A stretch of DNA of 42,873 nucleotides from Acidobacteriaceae bacterium. Lineage in GTDB: Bacteria > Acidobacteriota > Terriglobia > Terriglobales > Acidobacteriaceae. The stretch lies in assembly GCA_030041515.1 (NCBI GenBank), contig JASHNS010000100.1:1-42873 (forward strand), given 5' to 3'. Each line of letters opens with the position of its first letter. Position 1 is the first letter of the stretch. This document shows, piece after piece, positions 1-8,427 of this stretch. A program made the translations under genes and the position numbers. The notes beneath the pieces are model-generated. The model did no database searches and was not told where the DNA came from. It saw only the letters and a list, made by a program, of their open reading frames with translations.

Positions 1-1203
1 AACGAGTCCGACTTCTGGAAGATTGAGGGCGGCAGCTGGTCGAAGGACGTAGACCGATTCGCGGCTCCCAGCGACGCGCTCAAGGCAGCCGTGGCGCAAA
101 TCGTCGCGCCTGGAGACACTGACGAACACAAGATTGAGAAGATTTACGCGGCCGTCATGACGGTGGAGAATACCGACTTTACACGCGAACACACACAGGA
201 GGAAAACAAGGCTGAGGGCGAGAGAGACAAGACGGCCGCGGACATCTGGGCGAATAAGCGCGGAGACAGCAACCAGATTACACGGCTGTTCGTCGCCATG
301 GCTCGCGCGGGTGGCTTGAAGTCGTATGACGTGATCACTACGCGTCGCGACCGGAGCATTCTGAATGTGGGGTATCTTTCCTGGGGGCAGTTAAGCTCCG
401 AGGTGGCCGTCGTGAGTCTGGACGGCAAGGATGTCTACTTCGACCCCGGCGATCGCTATTGCGCTTTTGGAAAACTGGGATGGATTCACGCGCAGATGCT
501 GGGCATTCGCCAGACAGACAACGGCACGGAGGAAGCGACGCTGCCTCCGCAGAGTTATACGGACAATGAAACCTTTCGCAGGGCGGACCTGACGGTTGGG
601 GCCGACGGTACATTGCAGGGACAGATCCGCGTGATCATGAAGGGCGAGGAGGCTCTGCGCTGGCGGCAGGACGCGCTGCGGCACGATGCGGACAAGGCGC
701 AGAGGGACTTCGAGAAGGCGATGCAGAGCCGCGTTCCGGATGGCGTACACGTGAAGATGGACGGCTTCGATGCGCTGACGGATCCGACATCGAACCTGGT
801 GGCGACGCTGGACGTAAGCGGGACGATGGGAATAGCGGCTGGAAAGCGGCTGATCGTGCCGGCGGAGTTCTTTGAGGCGAATGTCAAGCCTCCGTTCGCC
901 TCGCAGACGCGGCAAAATCCGATCGACATGCGTTATCCCTACGCTGAGCAGGATGAAGTGACGATGACGCTGGGGCTGGGGCTCCGGATGGAGAGTCTGC
1001 CGCGGGGAACGGTGGTTCCGATGGCCAAAGGCGGAGAGTACAAGAGCGTGTACAGCCAGACGGCCGGAGGATATACAGCGGTGCGGCTGGAAGCGCTGGG
1101 GAACACGATCTTCACACAGAAGGATTACCCGATGCTGCGTGGCTTCTTCCAGAGCGCGGCGGCGCAGGATCAGGAACAGGTGGTGCTGCGCCGCTCCAAA
1201 TGA
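1..1203 (+). CDS. DUF3857/transglutaminase-like protein, 5' end outside window, catalytic Cys lost
   Basis: The frame is open from base 1, so the start and the N-terminal DUF3857 region lie upstream; about 400 C-terminal residues are visible. They align without gaps to the C-terminal half of the next protein, at roughly 80% identity by eye over the first 100 residues and lower after that. The fold is that of exported transglutaminase-like proteins. The usual active-site RxGDC is RGDS here (Ser codon 268-270), and the position of the catalytic His, in the strand after LSS, is Glu (SSEVAVV). Only the Asp of YFDPG remains. I infer a non-catalytic protein, probably a periplasmic binding or structural partner. 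It lies 191 bases before its paralogue on the same strand. Family placement is secure; function is unknown. Confidence 0.85.
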   Translation, partial: NESDFWKIEGGSWSKDVDRFAAPSDALKAAVAQIVAPGDTDEHKIEKIYAAVMTVENTDFTREHTQEENKAEGERDKTAADIWANKRGDSNQITRLFVAMARAGGLKSYDVITTRRDRSILNVGYLSWGQLSSEVAVVSLDGKDVYFDPGDRYCAFGKLGWIHAQMLGIRQTDNGTEEATLPPQSYTDNETFRRADLTVGADGTLQGQIRVIMKGEEALRWRQDALRHDADKAQRDFEKAMQSRVPDGVHVKMDGFDALTDPTSNLVATLDVSGTMGIAAGKRLIVPAEFFEANVKPPFASQTRQNPIDMRYPYAEQDEVTMTLGLGLRMESLPRGTVVPMAKGGEYKSVYSQTAGGYTAVRLEALGNTIFTQKDYPMLRGFFQSAAAQDQEQVVLRRSK

Positions 1204-1394
1204 CCAAACATTGGCTGGGATGCGGAGATAGTCAACAAGTTATGGGCCCACGCGGGCGCGGCGAGAAAATATGTTGCACGCGGGAGCGCGGCGGAGTAAA
1301 AAGGGGCCACCGAAGGAAGCTGCGCGGGCGTTTGATATCAGTGGAATGACCGCGGCTGTGTGTCTGATGTTCACCATACTTTTGCGAGGCTGCC

Positions 1395-3407
1395 GTGGTT
1401 TCTGCTCGTCGTTCTGCTCTGTCACTGTGTCTGGGTTTGCTGGCGTGCGCGCCGCTGTTCGCTTCGTCGTCCGAGTGGAGCCAGCCCACTCCTGAACAGC
1501 TGAAGATGACTTCGGATCCGGCTGCGCCGAATGCTGCGGCTGTGTACCTGTATTACGAAGACATCGTCGACGACAAGGTGCACTTTCACAAGGTCTACGC
1601 CGAGGTGAAGATCCTGACCGAGAAGGGGAAGGACGCCTTCAATGAGATCGAGATTCCATACGAAGCGGGCGAAGCCGGCGTGGATGTGGGGCAGGTTCAG
1701 GGGCGAACGATTGAACCTGACGGTACCGTTGTGCCGTTTACGGGAAAGCCCTATCAGAAGGAGTTGCTGAAGACGGGCACGGAAAAGGTGATGGAGAAGG
1801 TGTTTTCCCTGCCGGATGTGCGGGTGGGCAGCATTCTCGAGTACCAGTTCACGATCAGTTACGACGCATACTACTTCGAGCCGCCCAGCTGGTTCGTGCA
1901 AAAAGATTACTACGTGCATGAAGCGCACTATCATTTTGTGCCGACCGACACCCACATGAATATCGTCACTACGGATGCGCACGGGCATGAGAATTCGGTG
2001 CATCAGCTGCTTTATTACCAGTTTCTGCCCCAGGGCGCGCAGGTGCGGGAAGGGCTGGATGGTTTCGATCTTGTGGTGAGCGATGTGCCGTCTCTCGAGG
2101 ACGAGCCGTACACGCCGCCGATCGGCAGCTTTTCCTATCGGGTGCTTTTCTACTACTCGCCCTACGCTTCGGGCCAGGAATTCTGGAAGGCCGAGGGGAA
2201 GTACTGGTCAAAAGATGTGAACCGGTTTGCGGAGCCCTCCGGAAAAATCAAAGAGGCGGTGGCGCAGATCGTATCGCCCGGCGATACGGATGAGCAGAAG
2301 CTGGAAAAGATCTATGCCGCCGTGATGACGGTGGACAATACGGACTTCACGCGCGAGCATACGCAGCAGGAGAACAAGGCTGAAGGGCAGAAAGATAAGA
2401 CGGCCGCGGACATCTGGGCGAACAAACGTGGCGACAGCAACGAAATCACGCGATTGTTTATTGCCATGGCTCGCGCAGCCGGGCTGAACGCAGACGCAAT
2501 GATTGTGACGGAGCGCAACCACCGGATTCTGAACCAGGGATATCTGGACTGGGAGCAACTCAGCGATGAGATCGCGATTGTAAAGGTGGACGGCAGGGAG
2601 CAGTACTTCGACCCGGGAGAACGGTACTGCGAATACGGGAAGCTGGACTGGCTGCACACCCAGATGCTGGGGATTCGCCAGACCGATAACGGCACCGAGG
2701 TGGCGGAGGTTCCGGGGGCGAACTATAAGGACAATCTGATTTTGCGGGTTGCCAATCTGACCCTGAGCGCCAATGGAGCGGTGCAGGGGCAGATCCGCGT
2801 CACCATGAATGGCACGCAGGCGCTGCGCTGGCGGCACTACGTGCTGTCACATGACGAAGAGGCGGCGAACAGGGCGTATGAGAAGGAAATTCAGGCAGGT
2901 GTTCCCGCGGGCGTGCAGGTGAAGATGAGCCATTTTCTGGGGCTCACCGACTACACCTCGAATCTGATGGCGGTTCTGGAGGTAAGCGGGTCCATGGGGA
3001 CGGTTACGGGAAAGCGCGTGTTCGTGCCGGCTTCTTTCTTTGAGGCCAGCGCGACTCCGCTGTTTGCGGCGCAGCAGCGGGAGAATCCGCTGGATATGCA
3101 CTATCCCTATATTGCGCGGGATGAAGTGGATCTGACGCTGGCGCCGGGGCTGAGCGTGGAGAGCGTGCCGGCCAATGCCACGATCCCGTATCCGCAAATG
3201 GCGGAATACCAGGCGGCTTATGGCGGAAAGGGAGGAAGTTACAAACAAGAGCGCCTGCTGGCCCTGGGCAACACGATCTACCAGAAGTCGGAGTATCCAC
3301 AGTTGCGGGATTTCTTTCAGAAAGTCGGGGCTCAGGACCAGCAGCAGGTAGTGCTGGATCGTGTCGCCGCGGCTGCTGCGGCGACGCCGGCGTCGGGGCC
3401 GAAATGA
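1395..3407 (+). CDS. Exported DUF3857/transglutaminase-like protein with degenerate catalytic triad
   Basis: 670 residues from a GTG start, chosen because GAGG lies about 6 bases upstream and a Sec signal peptide follows at once (hydrophobic stretch near residues 8-22, likely cleavage after LFAS). The N-terminal half (about 45-240) is a DUF3857 beta-sandwich; a transglutaminase-like core follows (about 290-430), then a beta-rich C-terminal domain. As in the upstream paralogue, the nucleophile position is Ser348 (RGDSN instead of RGDC) and the His position is Glu (LSDEIAIV), while the Asp of YFDPG is kept. The family is usually predicted to act as cysteine peptidases or transglutaminases; this copy should be inactive as such. 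The stop overlaps the next start by 4 bases (ATGA), so it is co-expressed with the intact family member. The C-terminus carries an Ala-rich tail. Confidence 0.9.
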   Translation: MVSARRSALSLCLGLLACAPLFASSSEWSQPTPEQLKMTSDPAAPNAAAVYLYYEDIVDDKVHFHKVYAEVKILTEKGKDAFNEIEIPYEAGEAGVDVGQVQGRTIEPDGTVVPFTGKPYQKELLKTGTEKVMEKVFSLPDVRVGSILEYQFTISYDAYYFEPPSWFVQKDYYVHEAHYHFVPTDTHMNIVTTDAHGHENSVHQLLYYQFLPQGAQVREGLDGFDLVVSDVPSLEDEPYTPPIGSFSYRVLFYYSPYASGQEFWKAEGKYWSKDVNRFAEPSGKIKEAVAQIVSPGDTDEQKLEKIYAAVMTVDNTDFTREHTQQENKAEGQKDKTAADIWANKRGDSNEITRLFIAMARAAGLNADAMIVTERNHRILNQGYLDWEQLSDEIAIVKVDGREQYFDPGERYCEYGKLDWLHTQMLGIRQTDNGTEVAEVPGANYKDNLILRVANLTLSANGAVQGQIRVTMNGTQALRWRHYVLSHDEEAANRAYEKEIQAGVPAGVQVKMSHFLGLTDYTSNLMAVLEVSGSMGTVTGKRVFVPASFFEASATPLFAAQQRENPLDMHYPYIARDEVDLTLAPGLSVESVPANATIPYPQMAEYQAAYGGKGGSYKQERLLALGNTIYQKSEYPQLRDFFQKVGAQDQQQVVLDRVAAAAAATPASGPK

Positions 3408-5392
3408 TCAGGCGAGCAGCGCACACGGGACGGTGTTGCAGGATCGGGCTCGTCGGACTCGCGGGGCTTCTGTTGGGGACGGGGGCGCGGCTCGCGCACG
3501 CCTCGAAAGATGCCACGCTGCCGGACTGGGTGATGCAGGCTGCCGCCACCCCGGGCAACTGGGGAAACGCCCGAGCGGTGGTTCTGCTGAACGACACGCT
3601 GGTGACGGTTGAACCGGACGGGAAGGCCGTGGAGCGGGACCGGATGGTTGTGAAAATCCTTCGTCCGGAGGGGCGGCGGTTTGCGATGCCGCAAGTCGGC
3701 TTTTCGAAGGAAGAGAAGCTCGAATCGTTCCATGTGTGGAGCATTGGGCCGGATGGGCACCGTTATGCGATGAAAGACTCGGATTACGTCGAGTACGGGA
3801 ACGAGTCGTGGGGCATTCTGTACGAGGATGACCGGACGAAGGCTGCGAACCCTCCGGGGGCCGATCCAGGAGGGATTGTGGCATGGGAAGACACCGAAAC
3901 GCTGCCCAGCTACATGAGCGAGAACTGGTGGAACTTTCAGGGCCGCATTCCGGTGGCCGATACGGTCTTCGAAATCGATCTTCCGGCAGGATGGCACCAG
4001 CGCGCGGTATGGAGCCGACACGAGCCGCTGCAGGCGACGGAGGCGGCGCCTAACCATTTCCGGTGGGAAATGCACGATGTGAAGCCGATCAACCTGGAGA
4101 ATGTGTCGCTGGCGCCGAATCCGGCCGCGCTGACGGGGTGGATGAGCGTGCATTACAGCGCCAATCCCGTTCCGGAGGGCGATGCTTTGTGGGCCCAGAT
4201 TGGCAACTGGTACGACGGGCTGGCATCGCCAGAAAGCGAGGGCGGAACGGACATTGCCAGCGAAGCTCGGACTGTAGCGGCTGATGGCGACTTCATGACG
4301 AAGCTGGAGAACGTCGCGAACTTCATGCAGCAGCAGATCCGGTATGTGGGCATCGAGATCGGGATCGGCGGGCTGAGGCCGCATTCCGCCGAAGAGGTCT
4401 TTCAGAATCGCTACGGCGACTGCAAGGACAAGGCGACGCTGATGATCGCGATGCTGGACGCAGTGAGGATTCGGGCAACGTGGGTTCCGGTCGACCATCG
4501 GCGCGGCGTTGTGAATCCCGAAGCGCCGTCGATCCTCGGCGATCACATGATCATGGCGATCCAGATCCCGGCGGGGTACGAGAATCCGCTGCTGCAGGCG
4601 GTGGTGACGGCGAAGAGCGGGCAGAGGTATCTCATTTTCGATCCGACGAATCCGTATGTGCCGATCGGGCAGATTCCCGATTACGAGCAGGGCAGTTACG
4701 GATTGCTGGTGGCGGGCACGGACAGCCAGGTGATTCAGCTTCCCGTTCTCAAGCCGGAGGTGGAGTCCGCCGATCGCACGGCGACGTTCCAGTTGGCGGC
4801 GGACGGGACGCTGACGGGCGATGTGACGATGCAACGCTCCGGCGCTCTGGCGGATGACTGGCGTGGCGCCCTGCAACTGGACAGTGAAAAGGATCAGCGA
4901 CAGCTGATTGAGCAGGTGTTGCAGAACGACTTTTCGACGTTCACGCTGGGGACGGAGAGCGCGCAGAACGTTCTGGCGCTGGAGAAGCCGCTGGAGTTGC
5001 ACTATCAGGTGACGGCGCCGCTGTACGCGAAGCAGGCGGGAAATCTGCTGCTGGTGCGGACGCGCGTGCTGGGAAGAGACGCGTGGGGTCTGGAGGACAG
5101 GCCGCGGCGGTATCCCATCAGCTTTGAGAGCATCGGCACCTGGAAGGACGATTACTCGGTGAAGATTCCGGCGGGTTACGCGGTGGACGACGTACCCGAT
5201 GCGGTGAATGTGGACGCCGGGTTTGCAACTTATCACAGCCAGGTGAATGCTGAGGGCGGCGTGCTGCACTACGAGCGCGAGCTGGTGCTGAAGCAGGTGA
5301 CGTTACCCCCCTCGGACTATGCGGAGCTGATGAAGCTGGACGCCGCCATCACCACGGATGAAAACAGCGATGCGGTTCTGAGAAAGCAGTAG
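3404..5392 (+). CDS. Exported DUF3857 and transglutaminase domain protein, catalytic triad intact
   Basis: 662 residues; the ATG overlaps the stop of the preceding gene, indicating translational coupling. A signal peptide covers about residues 1-33 (cationic start, LVGLAGLLLG core, cleavage after AHA). A DUF3857 domain follows (about 50-240), then a transglutaminase core with all three expected residues: Cys340 in RYGDCKDKA, His in LGDHMIMA and Asp in IFDPTNP. The C-terminal region resembles the beta-domain usual in this family. Likely a periplasmic or outer-membrane-associated cysteine peptidase or transglutaminase of unknown substrate. Being the only one of three adjacent family members with a complete active site, it is the best candidate for the catalytic subunit of a set. 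The next gene is convergent, 12 bases away, with no obvious terminator hairpin between. Confidence 0.9.
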   Translation: MIRRAAHTGRCCRIGLVGLAGLLLGTGARLAHASKDATLPDWVMQAAATPGNWGNARAVVLLNDTLVTVEPDGKAVERDRMVVKILRPEGRRFAMPQVGFSKEEKLESFHVWSIGPDGHRYAMKDSDYVEYGNESWGILYEDDRTKAANPPGADPGGIVAWEDTETLPSYMSENWWNFQGRIPVADTVFEIDLPAGWHQRAVWSRHEPLQATEAAPNHFRWEMHDVKPINLENVSLAPNPAALTGWMSVHYSANPVPEGDALWAQIGNWYDGLASPESEGGTDIASEARTVAADGDFMTKLENVANFMQQQIRYVGIEIGIGGLRPHSAEEVFQNRYGDCKDKATLMIAMLDAVRIRATWVPVDHRRGVVNPEAPSILGDHMIMAIQIPAGYENPLLQAVVTAKSGQRYLIFDPTNPYVPIGQIPDYEQGSYGLLVAGTDSQVIQLPVLKPEVESADRTATFQLAADGTLTGDVTMQRSGALADDWRGALQLDSEKDQRQLIEQVLQNDFSTFTLGTESAQNVLALEKPLELHYQVTAPLYAKQAGNLLLVRTRVLGRDAWGLEDRPRRYPISFESIGTWKDDYSVKIPAGYAVDDVPDAVNVDAGFATYHSQVNAEGGVLHYERELVLKQVTLPPSDYAELMKLDAAITTDENSDAVLRKQ

Positions 5393-5404
5393 TCCTCGCC
5401 GGAG

Positions 5405-6544
5405 CTACCTTTTCTCCCGCTGAACGGGAACGACCTGAACGGTCGTATCGCGCATTTCGTTCAGAAAGCGGTTCACGATGGAGCCGTGGAGGAAGATGTC
5501 CCAGCGTGTGCGCGCCGACTGGCCGAAGACGATGTGGGAGATGTTTTCCTTGCGGGCGAATTCGATGAGGGCGTCGGCGACTTTGGTGTCGTGGAGAGTG
5601 ACGATGCGGGCACCGAGGTCACGGGCCATGCGCTGATACTCTTCGAGGCGAGCAAAAGCTTCGGGATTGCCATGGCGGTGGTCGGTGCCCGGACTTTCCA
5701 CATACACGGCAAACCAGTTGGTGGCAAGGCGCCCTGCAATGCGCGCGCCCGTACGGATGAGACGCTCCATGCCCAGGCGTGAGCTGAGGCAGACCATCAC
5801 CTTTTCGGGCATCGGCGCCTGCTCCAGCCCCTGGGTGCGGCGGTATTCCGAGGCGGCGGCGCCGACCTGTTCCGCGGTGGTGCGAAGGGCGAGCTCGCGC
5901 AGCATATTCAGGTTGCCCTTGCGGAAGAAGTTCGCGAGCGCCTGCTCGACCTTTTCAGGGGCGTAGATTTTTCCCTGGCGCAGGCGTGCGCGCAATTCGT
6001 CGATCGTGATATCGACGTTGACGACCTCGTTGGCCCGACGCAGAAAGCTGTCGGGGACGGTCTCCCGGATCTGGGTGCTGGCGGAGCGGGCGACGGCGTC
6101 GTTGAGCGTCTCGAGGTGTTGTACGTTCATCGCGGTCATCACGCTGATGCCCGCGTCGAGGATCTCGAGGACGTCCTCATAGCGTTTGCGATTGCGGGCG
6201 CCCGGGACGTTGGAATGGGCGAGCTCGTCGACCATGCACCACGCCGGGCGGCGCGCAAGGATGGCATCCACATCCATCTCGCGCAGGGTGACGGAGCGGT
6301 AGTGAATCTCTTTGAGTGGAACGATCTCGAGCCCTTCCACGAGGGCCGCCGTATCGGGGCGGCTGTGTGGTTCGACGAGACCAATGACGACGTCGAAGCC
6401 CTGACGGCGCATCAGATGAGCGTCTTCGAGCATGCGATAGGTTTTACCGACGCCGGGAGCTGCGCCGAGGTAGACGCGGAGGCGTCCCGGCTCGATGATG
6501 GGCGCGCCGGAAGGGTCAGCCTGGGACGGCGTCAGATTGGTCAT
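5405..6544 (-). CDS. KdpD-like sensor protein: KdpD ATP-binding domain plus Usp domain, no kinase domain
   Basis: 379 residues, matching only the cytoplasmic N-terminal part of E. coli KdpD (about 900 residues). The KdpD domain (about 20-230) has a clear Walker A, GAAPGVGKT (27-35), and the signature VDELAHSNVPGARNRKRYED. A universal-stress-like domain fills about 250-375 (VMVCLSSR at its start, SHIVFGQSARTRW near its end). The DUF4118 membrane part, HisKA and HATPase are absent; a separate kinase gene directly upstream overlaps this start by 4 bases. In KdpD proteins the N-terminal part binds ATP and modulates signalling for potassium homeostasis, and some Usp domains bind c-di-AMP. Neither kdpFABC nor kdpE is in this window, so the regulated target is unknown. 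The split arrangement is seen directly; the role in K+ sensing is inferred. Confidence 0.88.
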   Translation of the reverse strand: MTNLTPSQADPSGAPIIEPGRLRVYLGAAPGVGKTYRMLEDAHLMRRQGFDVVIGLVEPHSRPDTAALVEGLEIVPLKEIHYRSVTLREMDVDAILARRPAWCMVDELAHSNVPGARNRKRYEDVLEILDAGISVMTAMNVQHLETLNDAVARSASTQIRETVPDSFLRRANEVVNVDITIDELRARLRQGKIYAPEKVEQALANFFRKGNLNMLRELALRTTAEQVGAAASEYRRTQGLEQAPMPEKVMVCLSSRLGMERLIRTGARIAGRLATNWFAVYVESPGTDHRHGNPEAFARLEEYQRMARDLGARIVTLHDTKVADALIEFARKENISHIVFGQSARTRWDIFLHGSIVNRFLNEMRDTTVQVVPVQREKR

Positions 6545-8355
6545 CCGGCCTCCACGGGATGGCGGTCGGGCTCGGCCACGGCGATGGGAAGGGTGAAACG
6601 GAAGGTGGTTCCGGAGCCGAGGCGGCTTTCCACCGAGACCTGGCCGCCCTGCGATTCGACGAGGCGGCGGATGAGGGCAAGACCCAGGCCGGTGCTTCCG
6701 CTCGAGGCGTCCCCGGTGAAGCGCCCGAAGATCGTCGGGAGGCGTTCGGCCTCGATGCCGCGGCCGGTATCGCGCACGAAGAACTGGACACGATCCGTCT
6801 GCTCGGTGGCGCCGATCTGAATATGGCCGCCCTCCGGGGTATAGCGAAGCGCGTTCGTGATGAGGTTGTCGAGGATGGTGCGCAGGGCGCGGCGGTCGCC
6901 CTGGACGAAGGCGACATCCTCAAAGGCGCCGAGCTCGAGGTCGATGCGTTTCTCGCGCGCCGCGTCGCGGAAACGGAGCGCAGCATCGTGCAGGGCGTCG
7001 ATGGGGCGGATCTTCTCGATGCGCAGCTGCCGGCGGCCGGTCTCCAGTTCGGCGACCTCGATGAGGTCGAGCATGAGATCGTCGAGGCGCTCGGCTTCGA
7101 ATTCCGCGCTGGCGGCGAGTTCAGCCTGCAAGGGCCTGAGTTCGCCGGCATGTCCCTGAATGAGGGCATAGAGCGAGAGGCGCAGCCGCTGGAGCGGGTC
7201 GCGCAGCTTCAGCGAGGCGACGGAGAGAAAGCGCGTCTTGAAGCGGTCGACTTCGGCGATGGCGGTGACATCCTCCAGAAGGGTGACGGCTCCCAGCAGC
7301 TTGCCTTCGCTGTCGCGCATGGGTGTGGTGCGGAGGCGATAGCTGCGGTCGGCCTTGCCAATGCGCAGAGGCATCAGAGCGGACTCGCCCTCCTCGCCGG
7401 TGGAAACGCGCTGCATGGTGACGGCGGAGCGAATGGCATTGAGGATCTTATCGCCGCCGGGCGTGTTGGCGAGGACCATGCGATCGGCTTCAGGGTTTTG
7501 CGAGGAGCCACCCAGCAGCTCGGCAGCCGCCTGGTTGAGCTTGAGCACCTGGCCCTTGCCGTCGGTGACGATGACCGGCTCAAAGATGGAGCGGACGACG
7601 GCATCGATGAGCTGGAATTCCATCTGCCGGCGGCCGGATTCGGTCTCGCGCAGATCGCGCAGGCGAATGGCCAGGCGATTGAGCTCCGTCGCAATGGCGC
7701 CGAGATCGTCTTTTGCCCGCCATTCCACGCGCTGATGCAGGTCGCCCTGGGCAATGCGGCGGGCCACGCGAGCCGTTTGGCGGAGGGGCAGAATGACGAG
7801 AATCAGCATGATCGCGGAAATGACGATGGCGGCGACGATGGAGAGCCCGCAGGCGGCAATCAGGCGGGCGCGCAGCCACTCCTGCTGGCCGTGGAGGTCG
7901 CTGACGACAGAATTGCGGAGAGCCGCCACAGTGCTGAGGTCACGGCTGAGGTTCATCTCCAGAGCATCCACGTCACGGGTCAGATCGACGGGGTTGGCAG
8001 GCGGGCGCGCGGCCAGCCGGGCGTGTTGGCGGGAAAGAGGCTCGATGGGGATGGTGTCGTCGAAAATCCGCACGTCAGCGGCAGCGGCGTCCAGACGGAC
8101 CTGGGTTTTGCTTGCCTGGCCGCGGAATTCGGCCAGCGAGGCGGTTCCGGTTGCAATGCGCGCGGCAATCAATTCCTCGTGGGCGAGGGCGGCGCGCGCG
8201 GAGGCCAGAGAGGAGACGGCGCTGTCGGCGACGTGAACCTGAGCATCCAGCGCCCCCAGGTGCACAAACGAGGTGCGCACCAGCAGGCTGACTGTGGTGA
8301 CCAGCGCGACCAGCAGGATGCAGCCGAGAATGAGCCGTTGATAGAGACTCAGCAT
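6541..8355 (-). CDS. Membrane sensor kinase-like protein (HAMP-PAS-HATPase) lacking the phospho-acceptor histidine
   Basis: 604 residues. TM helix 1 (about 7-27) and TM helix 2 (about 165-190) bracket a mainly helical periplasmic region of about 135 residues. HAMP (about 190-240), PAS (about 252-360), a dimerisation helix pair (about 368-435) and an HATPase_c domain (about 470-590) follow. The ATPase boxes look intact: LDNLITNALRY (N box), VRDTGRGIE (G1), GSTGLGLALIRRL (G2). The H-box, normally SHELRTP, reads SLKLRDP: Leu382 (codon CTG, 7212-7210) replaces the His. Autophosphorylation in the usual way is therefore not expected. The gene overlaps the downstream KdpD-Usp gene by 4 bases, so together they resemble a split KdpD in which a HAMP/PAS module replaces DUF4118. 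There is no response regulator nearby and no clear Shine-Dalgarno before this ATG. Confidence 0.88.
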   Translation of the reverse strand: MLSLYQRLILGCILLVALVTTVSLLVRTSFVHLGALDAQVHVADSAVSSLASARAALAHEELIAARIATGTASLAEFRGQASKTQVRLDAAAADVRIFDDTIPIEPLSRQHARLAARPPANPVDLTRDVDALEMNLSRDLSTVAALRNSVVSDLHGQQEWLRARLIAACGLSIVAAIVISAIMLILVILPLRQTARVARRIAQGDLHQRVEWRAKDDLGAIATELNRLAIRLRDLRETESGRRQMEFQLIDAVVRSIFEPVIVTDGKGQVLKLNQAAAELLGGSSQNPEADRMVLANTPGGDKILNAIRSAVTMQRVSTGEEGESALMPLRIGKADRSYRLRTTPMRDSEGKLLGAVTLLEDVTAIAEVDRFKTRFLSVASLKLRDPLQRLRLSLYALIQGHAGELRPLQAELAASAEFEAERLDDLMLDLIEVAELETGRRQLRIEKIRPIDALHDAALRFRDAAREKRIDLELGAFEDVAFVQGDRRALRTILDNLITNALRYTPEGGHIQIGATEQTDRVQFFVRDTGRGIEAERLPTIFGRFTGDASSGSTGLGLALIRRLVESQGGQVSVESRLGSGTTFRFTLPIAVAEPDRHPVEAG

Positions 8356-8384
8356 GAAGGAGAAGGACGAAGACGCTATGAATC

Positions 8385-8402
8385 CAGAGAGTAGAATCTC
8401 TG
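8385..8402. promoter_or_regulatory. Inverted repeat upstream of the sensor-kinase gene
   Basis: CAGAGA and TCTCTG form a perfect 6-bp dyad with a 6-base centre, in the 72-base gap between the clc stop and the kinase start. No T-run follows on the minus strand, so it looks more like an operator or a small leader hairpin than a terminator. Its function is not known. Confidence 0.35.
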
Positions 8403-8427
8403 CGGCAGCGATGCAAGCGCGGAATCC

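Noticed and set aside
3332-5269. A 645-codon open frame on the minus strand opposite the intact transglutaminase gene
   Set aside because: Arg/His/Pro-rich composition with no motif; the plus strand has a signal peptide and full catalytic triad.
6559-8394. A 611-codon open frame on the plus strand opposite the sensor-kinase gene
   Set aside because: The translation has no domain features and is a low-complexity shadow of the high-GC kinase gene; the minus strand gives clear HAMP, PAS and ATPase domains.
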